Below, one piece after another: positions 1 to 10,510 of a DNA stretch of 64,000 nt. Made by a program: the position numbers and the translations under genes. The notes beneath the pieces were generated by a model. It searched no databases, had not been told where the DNA came from, and saw only the letters and a program-made list of their open reading frames with translations. Source of the stretch: Dactylorhiza incarnata. Lineage: Eukaryota > Streptophyta > Magnoliopsida > Asparagales > Orchidaceae. Every line of letters begins with the position of its first letter. Within the stretch, counting starts at the first letter, position 1. The stretch lies in the NCBI GenBank assembly GCA_033032865.1, contig JAWHQI010000272.1:2232001-2296000 (forward strand), given 5' to 3'.

Positions 1-2
1 AG

Positions 3-872
3 CTGAAATATTTCTTGGGAATTGAAGTGACTAGGTCTCAGCAAGGGATCTTCATCTCCCAAAGGAAGTATACTCTAGATCTCCTTAAAGAGACTGGGAT
101 GCTTGGGTGCGCACCCGTGGACACCCCCATTGAGGCTAATCACAAAATTGATGCAGATACTAGTGGAGAAAAGGTAGATGTTTCAAAATACCAACGTTTG
201 GTTGGACGACTCATATACCTGTCCCATACTCGCCCTGACATTACGTATGCTGTGGGGGTCCTCAGTAGGTATATGCATTCTCCTTCCATTCGTCATCAGC
301 AGGCGGCCTTTAGAGTGCTACGGTATCTCAAAAAGGCACCAGGACGTGGGATCCTTTTCAGGAACGGCAAATCTTTAGAAGTTGAAGTGTTTACTGATGC
401 TGATTGGGCTGGTAGCCAAGATGACAGAAAATCAACTACTGGGTATTGCACTTTTGTGGGTGGCAACCTCGTTTCGTGGAGGAGCAAGAAGCAAAATGTG
501 GTAGCTCGATCAAGTGCAGAGGCAGAGTATAGGGCAATGGCACAAGGTGTTTGTGAAGGACTGTGGTTGAGGACTCTCCTTCGGGATATTGGCTTTCAGG
601 GGAACAATCCTATCATGATCTACTGCGACAACAAAGCTGCCATCAGTATCGCGCACAATCCTGTGCAACATGATAGAACTAAACATGTGGAAGTTGATAG
701 ACATTTCATCAAGGATCATCTAGACAAAGGGAATATCTGCACACCCTTTGTGAACTCATCCGATCAGCTTGCGGACGTCTTCACCAAGGGTTTATATAGC
801 GACAACTTCAAGGACAACACAAACAAGTTGGGAATGATCAATATATATTCCCAACTTGAGGGGGAGAGTTGA
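3..872 (+). CDS. Ty1-copia pol, C-terminal RT and RNase H (5' end outside window)
   Basis: Open from the window edge to the TGA ending at 872. It encodes the last part of a Ty1-copia polyprotein. Visible landmarks are the end of the reverse transcriptase (LKYFLGIEV, then GIFISQRKY, RPDITYAVGVLSRYM) and the RNase H domain (VFTDADWAGSQDDRKSTTGY, SSAEAEYRAM, YCDNKAAISIAHNP, TKHVEVDRHFIK, QLADVFTKGL). RNase H removes the RNA template during reverse transcription in the cytoplasmic particle. No stop or frameshift is seen in this part, unlike the copia copies further right, so the insertion may be fairly young. It lies in the same orientation as, and just upstream of, the host transporter exons. 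Integrase and protease would lie left of the window. Confidence 0.93.
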   Translation: MKYFLGIEVTRSQQGIFISQRKYTLDLLKETGMLGCAPVDTPIEANHKIDADTSGEKVDVSKYQRLVGRLIYLSHTRPDITYAVGVLSRYMHSPSIRHQQAAFRVLRYLKKAPGRGILFRNGKSLEVEVFTDADWAGSQDDRKSTTGYCTFVGGNLVSWRSKKQNVVARSSAEAEYRAMAQGVCEGLWLRTLLRDIGFQGNNPIMIYCDNKAAISIAHNPVQHDRTKHVEVDRHFIKDHLDKGNICTPFVNSSDQLADVFTKGLYSDNFKDNTNKLGMINIYSQLEGES

Positions 873-1090
873 AATTAATTATTAGTTAATTTTGTTGTAA
901 TTTTATTATTGGACTCATATATATATATGCGGGTATGCCCGATTAGGGCTATTTCACGCGATTCACGATATCTGTTCTACTGATGTTAGGGTTGATTTAT
1001 TTACAAGGCAATGAATACCGTTTTGTGATCCCCGAGAATGTGTTTGTATGTGTTATAAGCTGAATAGATCAACTGAATGACTTCAAACAT
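858..1090 (+). repeat. Polypurine tract and probable 3' LTR of the first copia element
   Basis: A purine tract (GAGGGGGAGAG) overlaps the end of the pol ORF and is followed at 870 by TGAAATTA, a plausible LTR start. The next 200 bases are AT-rich with a TATA-like run near 920. The right end is uncertain. It must lie before the host exon at 1172, probably near 1085-1095 (CTTCAAACA). The 5' LTR is outside the window, so neither the LTR nor a target duplication can be confirmed. Confidence 0.5.
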
Positions 1091-1171
1091 ATTATGATTC
1101 AAAGCTTCTCAGCATCTTCCTTTCTTAAAATAAATAATTGTTTTGATTTAATTTTGTTGTTGTCCATGTAG

Positions 1172-3357
1172 GTGTTTTGGGAGTGGTCTCAATGCTCATA
1201 TTATCACTGCATAGCAACCTGCATGCCGTGTTTGCATTGCTAGCAATGACCATGGGAAGTGCAAGTGTGGCTATAGCAGATGTGGTTATGGATGCCTGCG
1301 TTGCACAAAACAGTATTACGAACCCTTCACTTGCTTCAAACATGCAAAGTTTATGTCAGCTAAGTTCCTCCATAGGAGCTCTTGTGGGTTTCTCAACTAG
1401 TGGGATACTAATTCATGCCATGGGATCACAGGTTAAATTCGGCATTGTTCATTTGTTAGCTATCTTCACATTCAGGTCTTATAGATATAATCAACAATCA
1501 AATTTCCAAAGAAAACATTAATTAGAGCTTTTTTTGAAGAAAAACATTAATTAGAGATTATTTTGTTATTTGTTTTGTCGGTATGCATGAAAGAGGGTAC
1601 TTGGCTTGCTAAGCATCCCATCGATGCTGGTATTTACAGTTGGAATATTGATCAAGGAGTTGCCTACAGTTAACTTTGCTTACGCTAAGGTCAGACTTAT
1701 CTTCATCTTTTGAATTTACTTTGTTATTGTATTTGTTATTTTTCCTTGCAGAAGCATTATTGCTGAACATTCTGACTCAGGTCCACCAGAAATTTCTTCA
1801 TGCTGGTCAAACTATGTGGTCAACTTTGAAATGCCCTGAAGTCTGGAGGCCTTGTGTATACATGTATATATCACTTTCCTTGAGTTTGAACATTCATGAA
1901 GGGATGTTTTATTGGTTAACAAATCCTAAAGAAGGCCCTTCTTTTTCTCAGGTAACTACAAAAAACTTCTTGGTTGTGCAAGATCTCAAGAATGTTAGAT
2001 GTTGAGGCATGAGAAAGTATTGGTTTTAGCTCTTTATCCCATTGTTGAAAATTATGTTCAAAAATATAAAGTAGTTGGCCTTCTCTCATCTGCTTAAGCT
2101 TTTGGGTAAATGACTACAAGTACATCAAGCACAACTTTGACCCCCTTTAGAACACACTCCCTAACAACTAATATATGAGTGAAACGGTTATGACTACTAG
2201 TTCCTGCCCAACATCAACTCCCTTTGAATTACACTCCCTAACGAATAAGATGTGAGTGAAAGTTTAACTAGGTTCGAGTGGTTCATGCGATTTATGGCTC
2301 CCATGGGTCTTGACACCCGTCTACCATGATTGATCAAGGTTTAAGAGCTTATAACTTCCATGGAGGCTCCATATGACCGAGTAAGCTTTTGGTGCATGAT
2401 AGTTAATGATGTTGAAACAAAAAAAATCATTCAAGGGGGACTATTAGGCGATGTGAAGAAATCTCAAGTGGCGAGGAGATTATTAAGGCATGCCATAGTA
2501 ATGGTCTTTGTCCCACATCAAATAGTTGAAAATTAATTTGTGTTGAAAACCAAGATTGGCCTTTTAAAAATTAGCTTAAGCATTCAGGTTTGACATTAAT
2601 CGTGACCAGTAAGGTATCAACTTTAATCCTTGGTTGCACTCAATAACCTTAAAAATTAGGTGAGCTTAGTTGTTTCCACTCAAATTTGGAGGCCACGGGT
2701 TCAAAGCACAAAATACCCAACGTATGGTACCTAGTAACTATATTAAACATCAATATATACATGGGCATGCAGGAAACTATTGGATTTATTTTCTCCATTG
2801 GTTCAGTCGGTTCCATGCTCGGGGTCCTACTCTACCAAAATCTTCTCAAAGACTTCCAATTTCGAACCTTGCTTTTCTGGGGACAGCTCTTAACTGGCTT
2901 TGCGGGAATGTTGGATTTGGCATTAGTACTTCGCCTCAACCTAAAGCTTGGAATACCAGACTTTTTCTTTGTATTAATAGATGAATGCGTCTCTCATGTG
3001 ATTGGGCGAATCAAGTGGATGCCAATTCTTGTCCTGAGTTCAAAGCTTTGCCCCCCAGGAATCGAAGGAACTTTTTTTGCACTGGTTATGTCTATTGAGA
3101 ATACCGGCCTGCTCTCGGCAGCATGGGGTGGTGGGCTGCTACTTCATGCACTAAGGGTTACACGAACCAGATTCAGTAACCTATGGATGGCAATTTTAAT
3201 CCGCAGCATAATGAGAATGTTGCCCTTACCTTTGTTATTTCTTGTGCCGAAAAGCAATCAGAATGCTACTATTCTTCCTCCTGAGATGCTTAGGGAGAAG
3301 GATGACATTGATTCAAAAGAAGATATTGAGTTGGCATCTCTGATTAACGGCACCTAA
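1172..3357 (+). CDS. Folate-biopterin transporter family (BT1) gene, 3' exons
   Basis: Four exons can be joined in frame: 1172-1431, 1594-1689, 1781-1951 and 2773-3357 (stop TAA). All three introns start with GT and end with AG. The roughly 370 codons match the C-terminal two thirds of plant folate-biopterin transporters (BT1 family, MFS-like membrane proteins moving folates or pterins; some are plastidial). Landmarks: GSASVAIADVVMDACVAQNS, MQSLCQLSSSIGALVGF, LKCPEVWRPCVYMYISL, NIHEGMFYW, GRIKWMPILVLSSKLCP and GIEGTFFALVMSIENTG. Several hydrophobic stretches fit membrane helices. No stop or shift interrupts these exons, so the gene may be functional. The first 130-150 codons are missing from the window. 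They should lie left of the copia element at 1-1090, which would then sit in an intron. Substrate cannot be told from sequence. Confidence 0.9.
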
Positions 3358-3834
3358 TGGTTATATATCTATTTTTTTTGAATCATCTGAATTTTTTTGA
3401 AAAGTAGTGTTAGAGATCAGGATTTTTATATGATTGATTGAGATGTTGGCTCAGTCCGGTCGACTTTTAGGAGCAGTCATTGTCTGCTGTTATTTCTTAT
3501 ACAAGCTTTGATGTTTACAAATGTAGCTGATCCACCATTAGGTGGGTTACTTATTTATCTACAGGACTCCACATTGAATGCAAATTATTTTTTTTGTTGA
3601 TGAAATCTGCAATTTTATGCATAAACATGAGATGTATGCAATATGCTATCACTTGGCATAACTGTAAGGTTAGTGTTTGAGGCTGCCGAAATGTATGCAA
3701 GGTTGAACTTTATTTACCAAGATCACATTTTTTAGGTGTGGAGCTCCACAACTTAGGGAAGTCCCCATGTTAAGCAAGACCTAATTATTGAATAGATTTA
3801 AATACATATTACTGATAATATAATTTCACATCAA
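3358..3834. other. 3' UTR and intergenic sequence
   Basis: AT-rich sequence downstream of the transporter stop codon. It should hold the 3' UTR and polyadenylation site. No ORF, repeat family or RNA gene is recognised. Confidence 0.4.
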
Positions 3835-4580
3835 TAAATTTAGAGCATATATAATAGCATCCCCTCGTTACGGTATTAGCACCCTATAAAAAATACATAA
3901 AATTTAATTTTCTAGTGATAAAGTAGCACCCCAACCCTAATATCGCCCCAACGCACGTACAGAAGGAATTTCTCCCGTTGTCATTTCTTCGAGCTGCGTC
4001 CTGCCTCCTCCCGTCTTCGTTTTGGACAGCCCCCTTCTCCGGCGAAACATGTTCTTCTAGTCCTTTTTCTTCCTATTGGCAGCCCTTAAACCGGATGAAA
4101 CCTTGCCCGAGCAGTCTCCCACGTGTGCTCGGCAGTGCTCGGTGGTGCTGGACCAAACAACACCGCCAACCGGATCTAGTTGTAATTCGGACGCAGTTAA
4201 ACCACGCCTACGACTGGACTTCACCGCCGGCTTAGACAAAAGCTCACCACCGACTACAGGGATAGTGATTCCCCATCAAATATTGTGCACTTTCAACCTT
4301 TTGTATCTTCTTCCCATTCCCATTTTGGCATTATTGTTGGATTTTTGAGTTTTCAATTGGAGATTAGTTTTAATTTTTTGTAGGGATTGATGTTAATTTT
4401 ATCCTTGCATCAATCTCTTAATTCTTCATAAATCCTGAAATTAATGGTTTATTTATTTATTTAGTTTTGGGGTTGTGCACTAATTGTCCGCTGGTGTGAA
4501 AATAAAATTTTATGAGGTGCTATTATGGCATGACGGCTAATAGCAAAATCATGTGTGTTATTAACATTGCTCTAAATTTA
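3835..4580. mobile_element. Non-autonomous DNA transposon (MITE-like) with GAGCA termini
   Basis: The segment opens with TAAATTTAGAGCA (3835-3847) and closes with its reverse complement (4568-4580). Because TAAATTTA is its own reverse complement, it could be an 8-bp target duplication flanking GAGCA...TGCTC ends, or part of the terminal inverted repeats. Sub-terminal bases are also partly complementary (AATAGCA near the left end, TGCTATTA near the right). The internal part (about 3960-4260) is more GC-rich and may be captured host sequence. No transposase is seen. The 746-bp size fits a non-autonomous element. The superfamily is not certain. Confidence 0.6.
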
Positions 4581-4676
4581 TACAGTACATTTAATATAGT
4601 TTTTGACATCTCCATCTATACCCAATTCATTTTAGGTTGGATGCTTTAGTTCTAAGATGGAAAGAGAGCAAATTAA

Positions 4677-4884
4677 GGCTCCATTTTATGTTTTTTTTTG
4701 CTCCGGTAGGTTTGGACAAAAAACGTCACCATCATAGAATGCATGGTTACGATCGCCACCAAGAAAAAGATAACTAGTTTTGAACATAAAAGTTGATGAA
4801 GTTCTTTAAGTGAGGTTGGACGTTCACGAACAATAGTTCATAACCATCGCATTCACGATCGCTACCACCATGCCAAATGAAGCC
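4677..4884. mobile_element. Tourist-like MITE (PIF/Harbinger type), diverged copy
   Basis: A 208-bp element flanked by TAA on both sides (4674-4676 and 4885-4887). The left end is GGCTCC with TTTGCTCCGGTAGGTTTGG inside. The right end (AAATGAAGCC) matches the right end of the cleaner copy at 59432-59626. The internal stretch TCATAGAATG, then ATGGTTACGATCG, also parallels that copy. A three-base TWA duplication is typical of PIF/Harbinger MITEs. Confidence 0.65.
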
Positions 4885-4887
4885 TAA

Positions 4888-5914
4888 CTTGACATCCCAC
4901 TTTCTTATCACTATATATATCTATTATTGCCATGCAGGGCTATTGGGTATATCTTGGCCCAACAGCTCACTGTATAGCTCTACATAATTAAGAAGGCTGC
5001 CCAAGCCTCACTCTCAACCAAACAGAAAACTTCCTAAAGCATCTCCCATCTCTAGCGTCCCATAACAAAAAGAAACGTCTGTTGGAGCTTTGACAAGCTC
5101 TGAAGAGACCCTGATAGCGTAGGAGGGAGACACTGCTGAACTCACTGTCAAAGTTGTCGGCATGGTGCTCCCTATTTAGTTGACTCCCGGTGATTCCTAG
5201 CTCGCTTTTGTGCTTAGTTCTAAGTTTCACCGACTAGATCCTTTTCTCTGTTCACCGATAGCTCGACAATCTTGATCACCTCGTCTGCGACATTTGAGGT
5301 CTAGCTCACCTTCTTGGCAAGATCTTGAAGGTCTAACTCTCCTTCTTGGCCAGATCTTGAAGCGACACCATCACCTAGAACAAGATCCAGACAACATCTG
5401 TATATTGATATCTCTATTTGCATATTTAGTGGGTCCAATGATGGCTGATTATTGTTACCTCCATAATATTTGATAAGTCTAGACGAACCTTTTGGATACG
5501 CCACTGCCCTCCATTTGTTAGAGCATTGCCACTAGGAATCGATCGCAATATTGACAGTTCATTGCATGGGGGTGGTTACCACACTGTTGTCCCACATCTG
5601 TAAAATGATCTCCGCATGTCAATCTATATGTCATACTATGATCACTACTACTCAATTTTGTTAAGAGCGACTTTAAATGATCATGCGAGAATGACTTTGC
5701 ATTTGAATGGACGTAGGACGTTGTTGCATGCTGAGATTAGCATTGGGGGTACTGAACTCGATTCAAATTGAGTTGCTCGATCCAATTACGACGAGAACTT
5801 GCTCGTTGAGCTAATTCGTTGAAATTAAATCGAGCAGAGGGTCAAATCTTAAAACTAGCGTTGGGCTTCTATTTAGGGGGTTGGGTACAACCTAATTGGG
5901 TTCACCCCAACTGC
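4888..5914. other. Unassigned intergenic sequence
   Basis: About 1 kb with only short chance ORFs. Nothing similar is seen elsewhere in the window and no transposon termini are visible. It may be host intergenic DNA or very old repeat. Confidence 0.3.
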
Positions 5915-6390
5915 AGTGGATCCATGCATAATCAACATCTGAATATCCAGTTAATTCAAATTCCGATTCAGCAAAATACCATAGACATAACTCAGGTGTT
6001 CCCTTAAGATACCTCAGGATCCTTTTAACAAAGGTCATATGAGATTCTTTGGGAGCAACCTAGAATCTAGCACATACATAGGTTGAGGCCATTATATCTA
6101 GTCTACTTGCTGTGAGATATAATAGAGAACCATTGGTAGCCCTGTAGGTCTGTTGATCCATATGCTTGCCTTATTCATCCATATCTATCACAACATTGGT
6201 ATCCATGGGGGTCTTCATGATGGAGGCAGTATCCATTTCAAATTTTTTTATTAGCTCTTTAGTATATTTAGATTAAGAAATAAATACGCCTTCACCGTCT
6301 TGCTTCACTTGAAGACCAAGGAAGTAAGATAGTTCACACATGCTACTAATTTCAAATTTATGTTGCATGAGTGTACAACCCTCATATTTT
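5915..6390 (-). pseudogene. Ty1-copia RT/RNase H remnant
   Basis: Read on the minus strand, 6390 to 5915 encodes a broken piece of copia pol: CELSYFLGLQVKQDG, then (after stops) QTYRATNGSLLYLTASRLDI, SHMTFVKRILRYLKGTPE and GYSDVDYAW. This is the end of RT and the start of RNase H. It contains several stops and no LTR is recognisable, so it is an old truncated insertion. It ends abruptly near 6390, next to the GC-rich gypsy-related sequence. Confidence 0.8.
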
Positions 6391-6494
6391 CTGAGTCGGT
6401 GTGACCCAATGCAGATGAGGTCGGGATAGAGAGGGTGACCGTGACGCAGAAGATCGACCAACTGGAGGCCATCGGGATCAAAGATGCAGTCCCA

Positions 6495-6805
6495 GGGGGG
6501 AGGAAGTGGACTGGAAGTCCACTTCCTGGGCGAGTGGACCTAGTGGTCCACTCGCCCAAGCCCCGGGCGACTCGCCCAGGGGTGGCGAGTGGACCATGGT
6601 CCACTCGCCCAGGTTGAGGGGCGAGTGGACCTGTGGTCCACTCACCCCGGGCACTCAGGGGAGTGGACCATGGGTCCACTCGCCCCTTAGGAGAGTGGAT
6701 CGAGTGGTCCACTCGCCCAAGCCCAGGCAGTGGACCATTCGGTCCACTCTCCTGACCCCCGGCAAGGGGGGGAGTGGACGTCTCAAGCTCCACTCGCCCC
6801 CTCCT
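6495..6805. repeat. Array of about eight short inverted repeats (GAGTGGACC/GGTCCACTC)
   Basis: Eight units of the type GAGTGGACC - short loop - GGTCCACTC follow each other within 310 bp. One, at about 6586-6605 (GAGTGGACCATGGTCCACTC), is a perfect 20-base palindrome. Others start near 6501, 6533, 6622, 6662, 6695, 6727 and 6773. The stretch is far more GC-rich than its flanks. It lies just upstream of a TATA box (6882) and a gypsy gag, so it is probably the U3 part of that element's LTR. Confidence 0.75.
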
Positions 6806-7300
6806 ATTTTGGTCATTCAGGTTAGTTGTTGAGCTGCGGATAGTTGATTTTCGGCTATCCACAGCCCAATTTTGGGAAGTCTATAAATAGACCCCCATGG
6901 GCACCTTGGGAAGGGATGTTGATACCCCTCCATCCCTCGCGTGTGTGTGTTGTGAGCAAGCACTACCTCTCCCCTCCCCCTGTCATTGAAGGTGGACGGT
7001 GAGGTGATCCTTAGTGCCCTCCAAGGTGCCCATGCTTAGCATTGGCTTGGGAGGGGAAGTTCCTTGTGAGCTTCCTGGTATGTGGTGGGACCTCCACGCT
7101 GAAGCTTAAGGGGCCCGTTTGTATACTTAGGTGTTCTTCAAGGGTAAGGTTCTTCAGCTCTCAGTAACTGGTCAAGGGTCTAGCTCGGGTCAAGTAAGGG
7201 TTAGCTGTATCTCCCTTTCGAACGTCGAGACCAGTTCTCTGGTTTCAACATTATGGTGCGGTGAGCGTGGAAGCGGCTAGTTCGGAAAGCTCTGAGCAAG
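6806..7300 (+). promoter_or_regulatory. Gypsy LTR promoter and leader (TATA box 6882-6889)
   Basis: TATAAATA at 6882-6889 is followed by a CT-rich transcribed region with no coding sequence, up to the gag ATG at 7305. The LTR end and primer site probably lie near 7245 (GGTTTCAACATTATGGTGCG), but no second LTR is available to fix them. Confidence 0.5.
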
Positions 7301-7304
7301 TCTC

Positions 7305-8640
7305 ATGGCTGGAAGCGATGAGCTGGGGGACTCACCCCCTACCAGCAAGTACGTGAAGAAGGGTGATTTTGACGAGTTCATGAAGTCGATCCTAGAGCTC
7401 TTGCGGGCCGCACTCCCCCCTCACGGCGAGTGCTCGACACCACCCGCACCCGTGCTTGCCTCACAATCTCCGATGGAGGCAGAGCAAGCACATCAACAAG
7501 GGAAGGAGCTGGCCACAGGGGAAGGCTCAGGTCTTCATACAAGAGTGCTCTTCAGCAGCTCTTCTGGGACCGGCTACCCCAGTAGGGAGGCAGAGAGAAC
7601 GCCTTCGACTCGCCAGGGAGGATGGGGAAGTCCTTTCTGCGAGCTGATCATCTCAGCTCCCGTTCCAGATGGGTTCAGCTAGCCTGACATGTCTTACTAC
7701 GCAGGGAAGGACGACCCTATTCAGCACCTCCAGTGGTTCGAAGACATGGCCTCGATCAGGAGATGTCGGATGCCTTCAAATGCAGACTCTTCACCGTCAC
7801 GTTCAGGGGGAAGGCGAGGGACTGGTTCCACCAATTCCTAGTGGGAACCATCTACGGCTTCGAGGACCTACGCTGGAGTTTCTTGCTAAGGTTCTCCACT
7901 TCAAAGAAGAGGAGGAAGGGGGCGGAGGCCCTGTTCTTAGTTCGACAAAGGCCAGGGGAGACGTTGGGGAGTTACGTGGATAGATTCCAGGAGGAAGTCC
8001 TCCTTGTCATTGAGGTGCCTAAGCATACCCTGCAGCTGGCTTTCACCCTCGGATTACAGCAGGGGCTGTTCAGGATGAGCTTGACTCGGGACCCACCCCT
8101 GTCTTTCGAAGAGCTGATGGAGCGCTGCTCGAGAAATTGAGTGTGAGGCAACAAACCAGGAGTTCATGGCAAGGTTGGCCAAGGGTGAGAAAAAGGAGAA
8201 GGAGGAGAAGAAAGAGCAAGGAGGGAAGAAGAAGGAGGAAGCAAGAAGTCAGGGGGACCAGGGACCCCCCGTTGGGAAGGAGCAAGGCTGGGGGTTTCAA
8301 CCACCAGTCGCCCAACCTAACTGGAGGCCGCCAGGAGGACCCCCTCAAGGCCAAGGAAGAGGTCATTTCCAAGGGAGAGGAAACTTTCAGGGGGGGGGGG
8401 GGGGGGGGGTAGGGACGGTTCAACCCAGCAGGGTGGCAGTCGGACCCAAGGCCATTGCAACCCCAACCCCTGCAAACCATGACGACTGGCCGAAAATGAG
8501 GAAATAAGAAGAGGGGTCGCGCAGGGAAGGAACCAAGGATGATGACATTATCGTACTGTGACTTCCATCAGCAGGAGGGTCACGCGACAGCCACATACCC
8601 AGAGTTTCTGGAGGTAGGGTAAGGAAGATGAACCCCGGCA
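7305..8640 (+). pseudogene. Ty3-gypsy (Tat-type) gag
   Basis: Structural Gag of a gypsy retrotransposon, broken by a stop (7680) and a frameshift near 7740. The second part (about 7760-8138) carries the retrotransposon Gag domain: DAFKCRLFTVTFRGKARDWF, then LRWSFLLRFSTSKKRRK, ALFLVRQRPGETLGSYVDRF, FTLGLQQGLF and PPLSFEELMERC. A basic Lys/Arg-rich stretch (8160-8240) and a Gly/Gln-rich stretch follow. At 8560-8620 a decayed zinc-knuckle region reads YCDFHQQEGHATAT. The motif order is that of Tat-lineage gags. A run of about 19 G at 8391-8409 may be an assembly-sensitive site. No protease or RT follows in this orientation, so pol has been deleted. Confidence 0.8.
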
Positions 8641-8744
8641 GAGAGAAGACAGCTTTACCCGGAAGGACCAGGAGGAAGCTGAGGAGATGGAGGAAATGAT
8701 GAAATCTATTTATAATATATCAAAAGTAGTTAAACATCGCATCT

Positions 8745-9473
8745 AGGTCGAGTCCTCGACTGGAGACCACTCGCCCGGGCTTGTTGATGCCGGTCGCTGG
8801 GTGGCTCGTCGGGTAGATTCGTTTTAGGTCGAGTCCTTGACTAGAGACCACTCGCCCGAGCTTGTTGATGCCGGTCGCTGGGTGGCTCGTCGGGTAGATT
8901 CATTTTAGGTCGAGTCCTCGACTGGAGACCACTAGCCCGGGCTTGTTGATGTCGGTCATTGGGTGGCTCGTCGGGTAGATTCGTTTTAGGTCGAGTCCTC
9001 GACTGGAGACCACTCGCCCGGGCTTGTTGATGCCGGTCGCTGGGTGGCTCGTCGGGTAGATTCGTTTTAGGTCGAGTCCTCGACTGGAGACCACTCTCCC
9101 GGGCTTGTTGATGTCGGTCACTGGGTGGCTCGTCGGGTAGATTCGTTTTAGGTCGAGTCCTCGACTGGAGACCACTCGCCCGAGCTTGTTGATGTCGGTC
9201 GCTGGGTGGCTCGTCGGGTAGATTCGTTTTAGGTCGAGTCCTCGACTGGAGACCACTCGCCCGGGCTTGTTAATGCCGGTCGCTGGGTGGCTCGTCGGGT
9301 AGATTCATTTTAGGTCGACTCCTCGACTGGAGACCACTCGCCCGAGCTTGTTGATGCCGGTCGCTGGGTGGCTCGTCGGGTAGATTCATTTTAGGTCGAG
9401 TCCTCGACTGGAGACCACTCGCCCAGGCTTGTTGATGTCGGTCGCTGGGTGGCTCGTCGGGTAGATTCTTTTG
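8745..9473 (+). repeat. 81-bp tandem array, nine copies
   Basis: The start AGGTCGAGTCC recurs at 8745, 8826, 8907, 8988, 9069, 9150, 9231, 9312 and 9393, an exact 81-bp period. Each unit holds a small perfect inverted repeat (GTCGAG-TC-CTCGAC) and ends in GCTCGTCGGGTAGATTC. Divergence between units is low. Because 81 is divisible by three, a minus-strand frame stays open through several units, but this is not evidence of coding. Tat gypsy elements are known to carry tandem arrays in their 3' region, and that is the likely origin. Confidence 0.92.
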
Positions 9474-9530
9474 GTTTGGTAAGGCTCCGAGAAGAGAAGC
9501 CGGTCTGGGGATATGTTGAGTCCCCTCTAT

Positions 9531-9846
9531 CTCAGGTTGAGTTCGACTCGACTAGAGATGTTGAGTTCCCTCCATCTCAGGTTGAGTTTCCTCCATCTCA
9601 GGTTGAGTTCGACTCGCCGAGAGATGTTGAGGTCCCTCCATCTCAGGTTGAGTTCGACTCGACTAGAGATGTTGAGTTTCCTCCATCTCAGGTCGAGTTC
9701 AACTCGACTAGAGATGTTGAGTTTCCTCCATCTCAGGTCGAGTTCGACTCGACTAGAGATGTTGAGTTCCCTCCATCTCAGGTTGAGTTCGACTCGACTA
9801 GAGATGTTAAGTTCCCTCCATCTCAGGTCGAGTTCGGCTCGACTAG
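9531..9846 (+). repeat. 45-bp tandem array, about seven copies
   Basis: The unit runs GTTGAGTTCGACTCGACTAG, then AGATGTTGAGTTCCCTCCAT, then CTCAG (45 bp). One early copy is shortened to 21 bp. The array ends at 9846, immediately before a CACTA end. It is probably a second array of the same gypsy element; its GAGTxxGACTCGAC core resembles the 81-bp unit. Confidence 0.88.
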
Positions 9847-9847
9847 A

Positions 9848-10510
9848 CACTACTAGAAAAATGACTTTTAGCCACATTTTTTTTGCCACGGGTCTAAAAT
9901 TATGGCTAATTGTTAAGTATTAGTCACGACCCCTTATTCATGGCTAATAAGCAACATTTAGCCACGGATGCAAAATTCGTGGCTAAAAGTTGTTATTAGC
10001 CACGAACAAGAGAAAAATCGTGGCTAAAAATTATGGAGGGAAATAAAAATTCCCCCCAATACACATCATTTGGCAAGTAGCACGATTTTCCCGTGAATCC
10101 TATACGCGCGACGCCCAAACTTCCCCCCCTTTTCACGATTTCTTCCCAGCCTCATACCGACGCAGCAGGCATCCCTCTCTCCCAAACATCTCAGCGTAAT
10201 ACTCTAGGGTTTTGTTTGGAGAGAGCTCATCTCCCGCAAGAAGCCGACATCCCTCTCTCCCAGACATCTCAGCGTAATACTCTAGGGTTTTGTTTGGAGA
10301 GATCTCGTCTCCCGCAAGAAGCCGACATCCCTCTCTCCCAGACATCTCAGCGTAATACTCTAGGGTTTTGTTTGGAGAGAGCTCGTCTCCCGCAAGAAGC
10401 CGACATCCCTCTCTCCTAGACATCTCAGCATAATACTCTAGGGTTTTGTTTGGAGAGAGCTCGTTTCCGGATCTCACGAGAAAGCTCATTTTCAGATCCA
10501 CTGTCTCTCT
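9848..10510 (+). mobile_element. CACTA (En/Spm) transposon terminus with sub-terminal repeats
   Basis: CACTACTAGAAAAA at 9848 is the classic terminal sequence of plant CACTA elements. It is followed by several sub-terminal motifs of the form TAGCCACGA or TCGTGGCTAA in both orientations between 9877 and 10030. The opposite end (TTTTTCTAGTAGTG) is not seen downstream, so the element is truncated, probably by the gypsy sequence after 10900. No transposase is recognised. The 78-bp array at 10170-10475 lies inside it. Confidence 0.85.
10170..10475 (+). repeat. 78-bp tandem array, four copies, inside the CACTA fragment
   Basis: Units start CATCCCTCTCTCC at 10170, 10248, 10326 and 10404. The last is shorter. 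Each includes CTCAGCGTAATACTCTAGGG and ends CTCCCGCAAGAAGCCGA. The units are nearly identical. Confidence 0.9.

Noticed and set aside
3978..4348. Short ORFs inside the MITE-like element
   Set aside because: Three overlapping frames on both strands with no recognisable protein. Probably chance in GC-rich sequence.
8391..8409. Long G-run (also 22805-22822, and a C-run near 56260) as a G-quadruplex signal
   Set aside because: Plain homopolymers in positions where related copies have shorter runs. Slippage or assembly error is more likely.
8900..9256. Minus-strand 118-codon ORF of repeated 27-residue units
   Set aside because: It follows from an 81-bp tandem repeat whose length is divisible by three. 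No start context, no family match.
9449..9923. ORFs in several frames across the 45-bp array
   Set aside because: Open frames on both strands arise from the repeat unit length (45 bp). No evidence of coding.
10093..10501. ORFs on both strands across the 78-bp array
   Set aside because: The same effect of a repeat length divisible by three.
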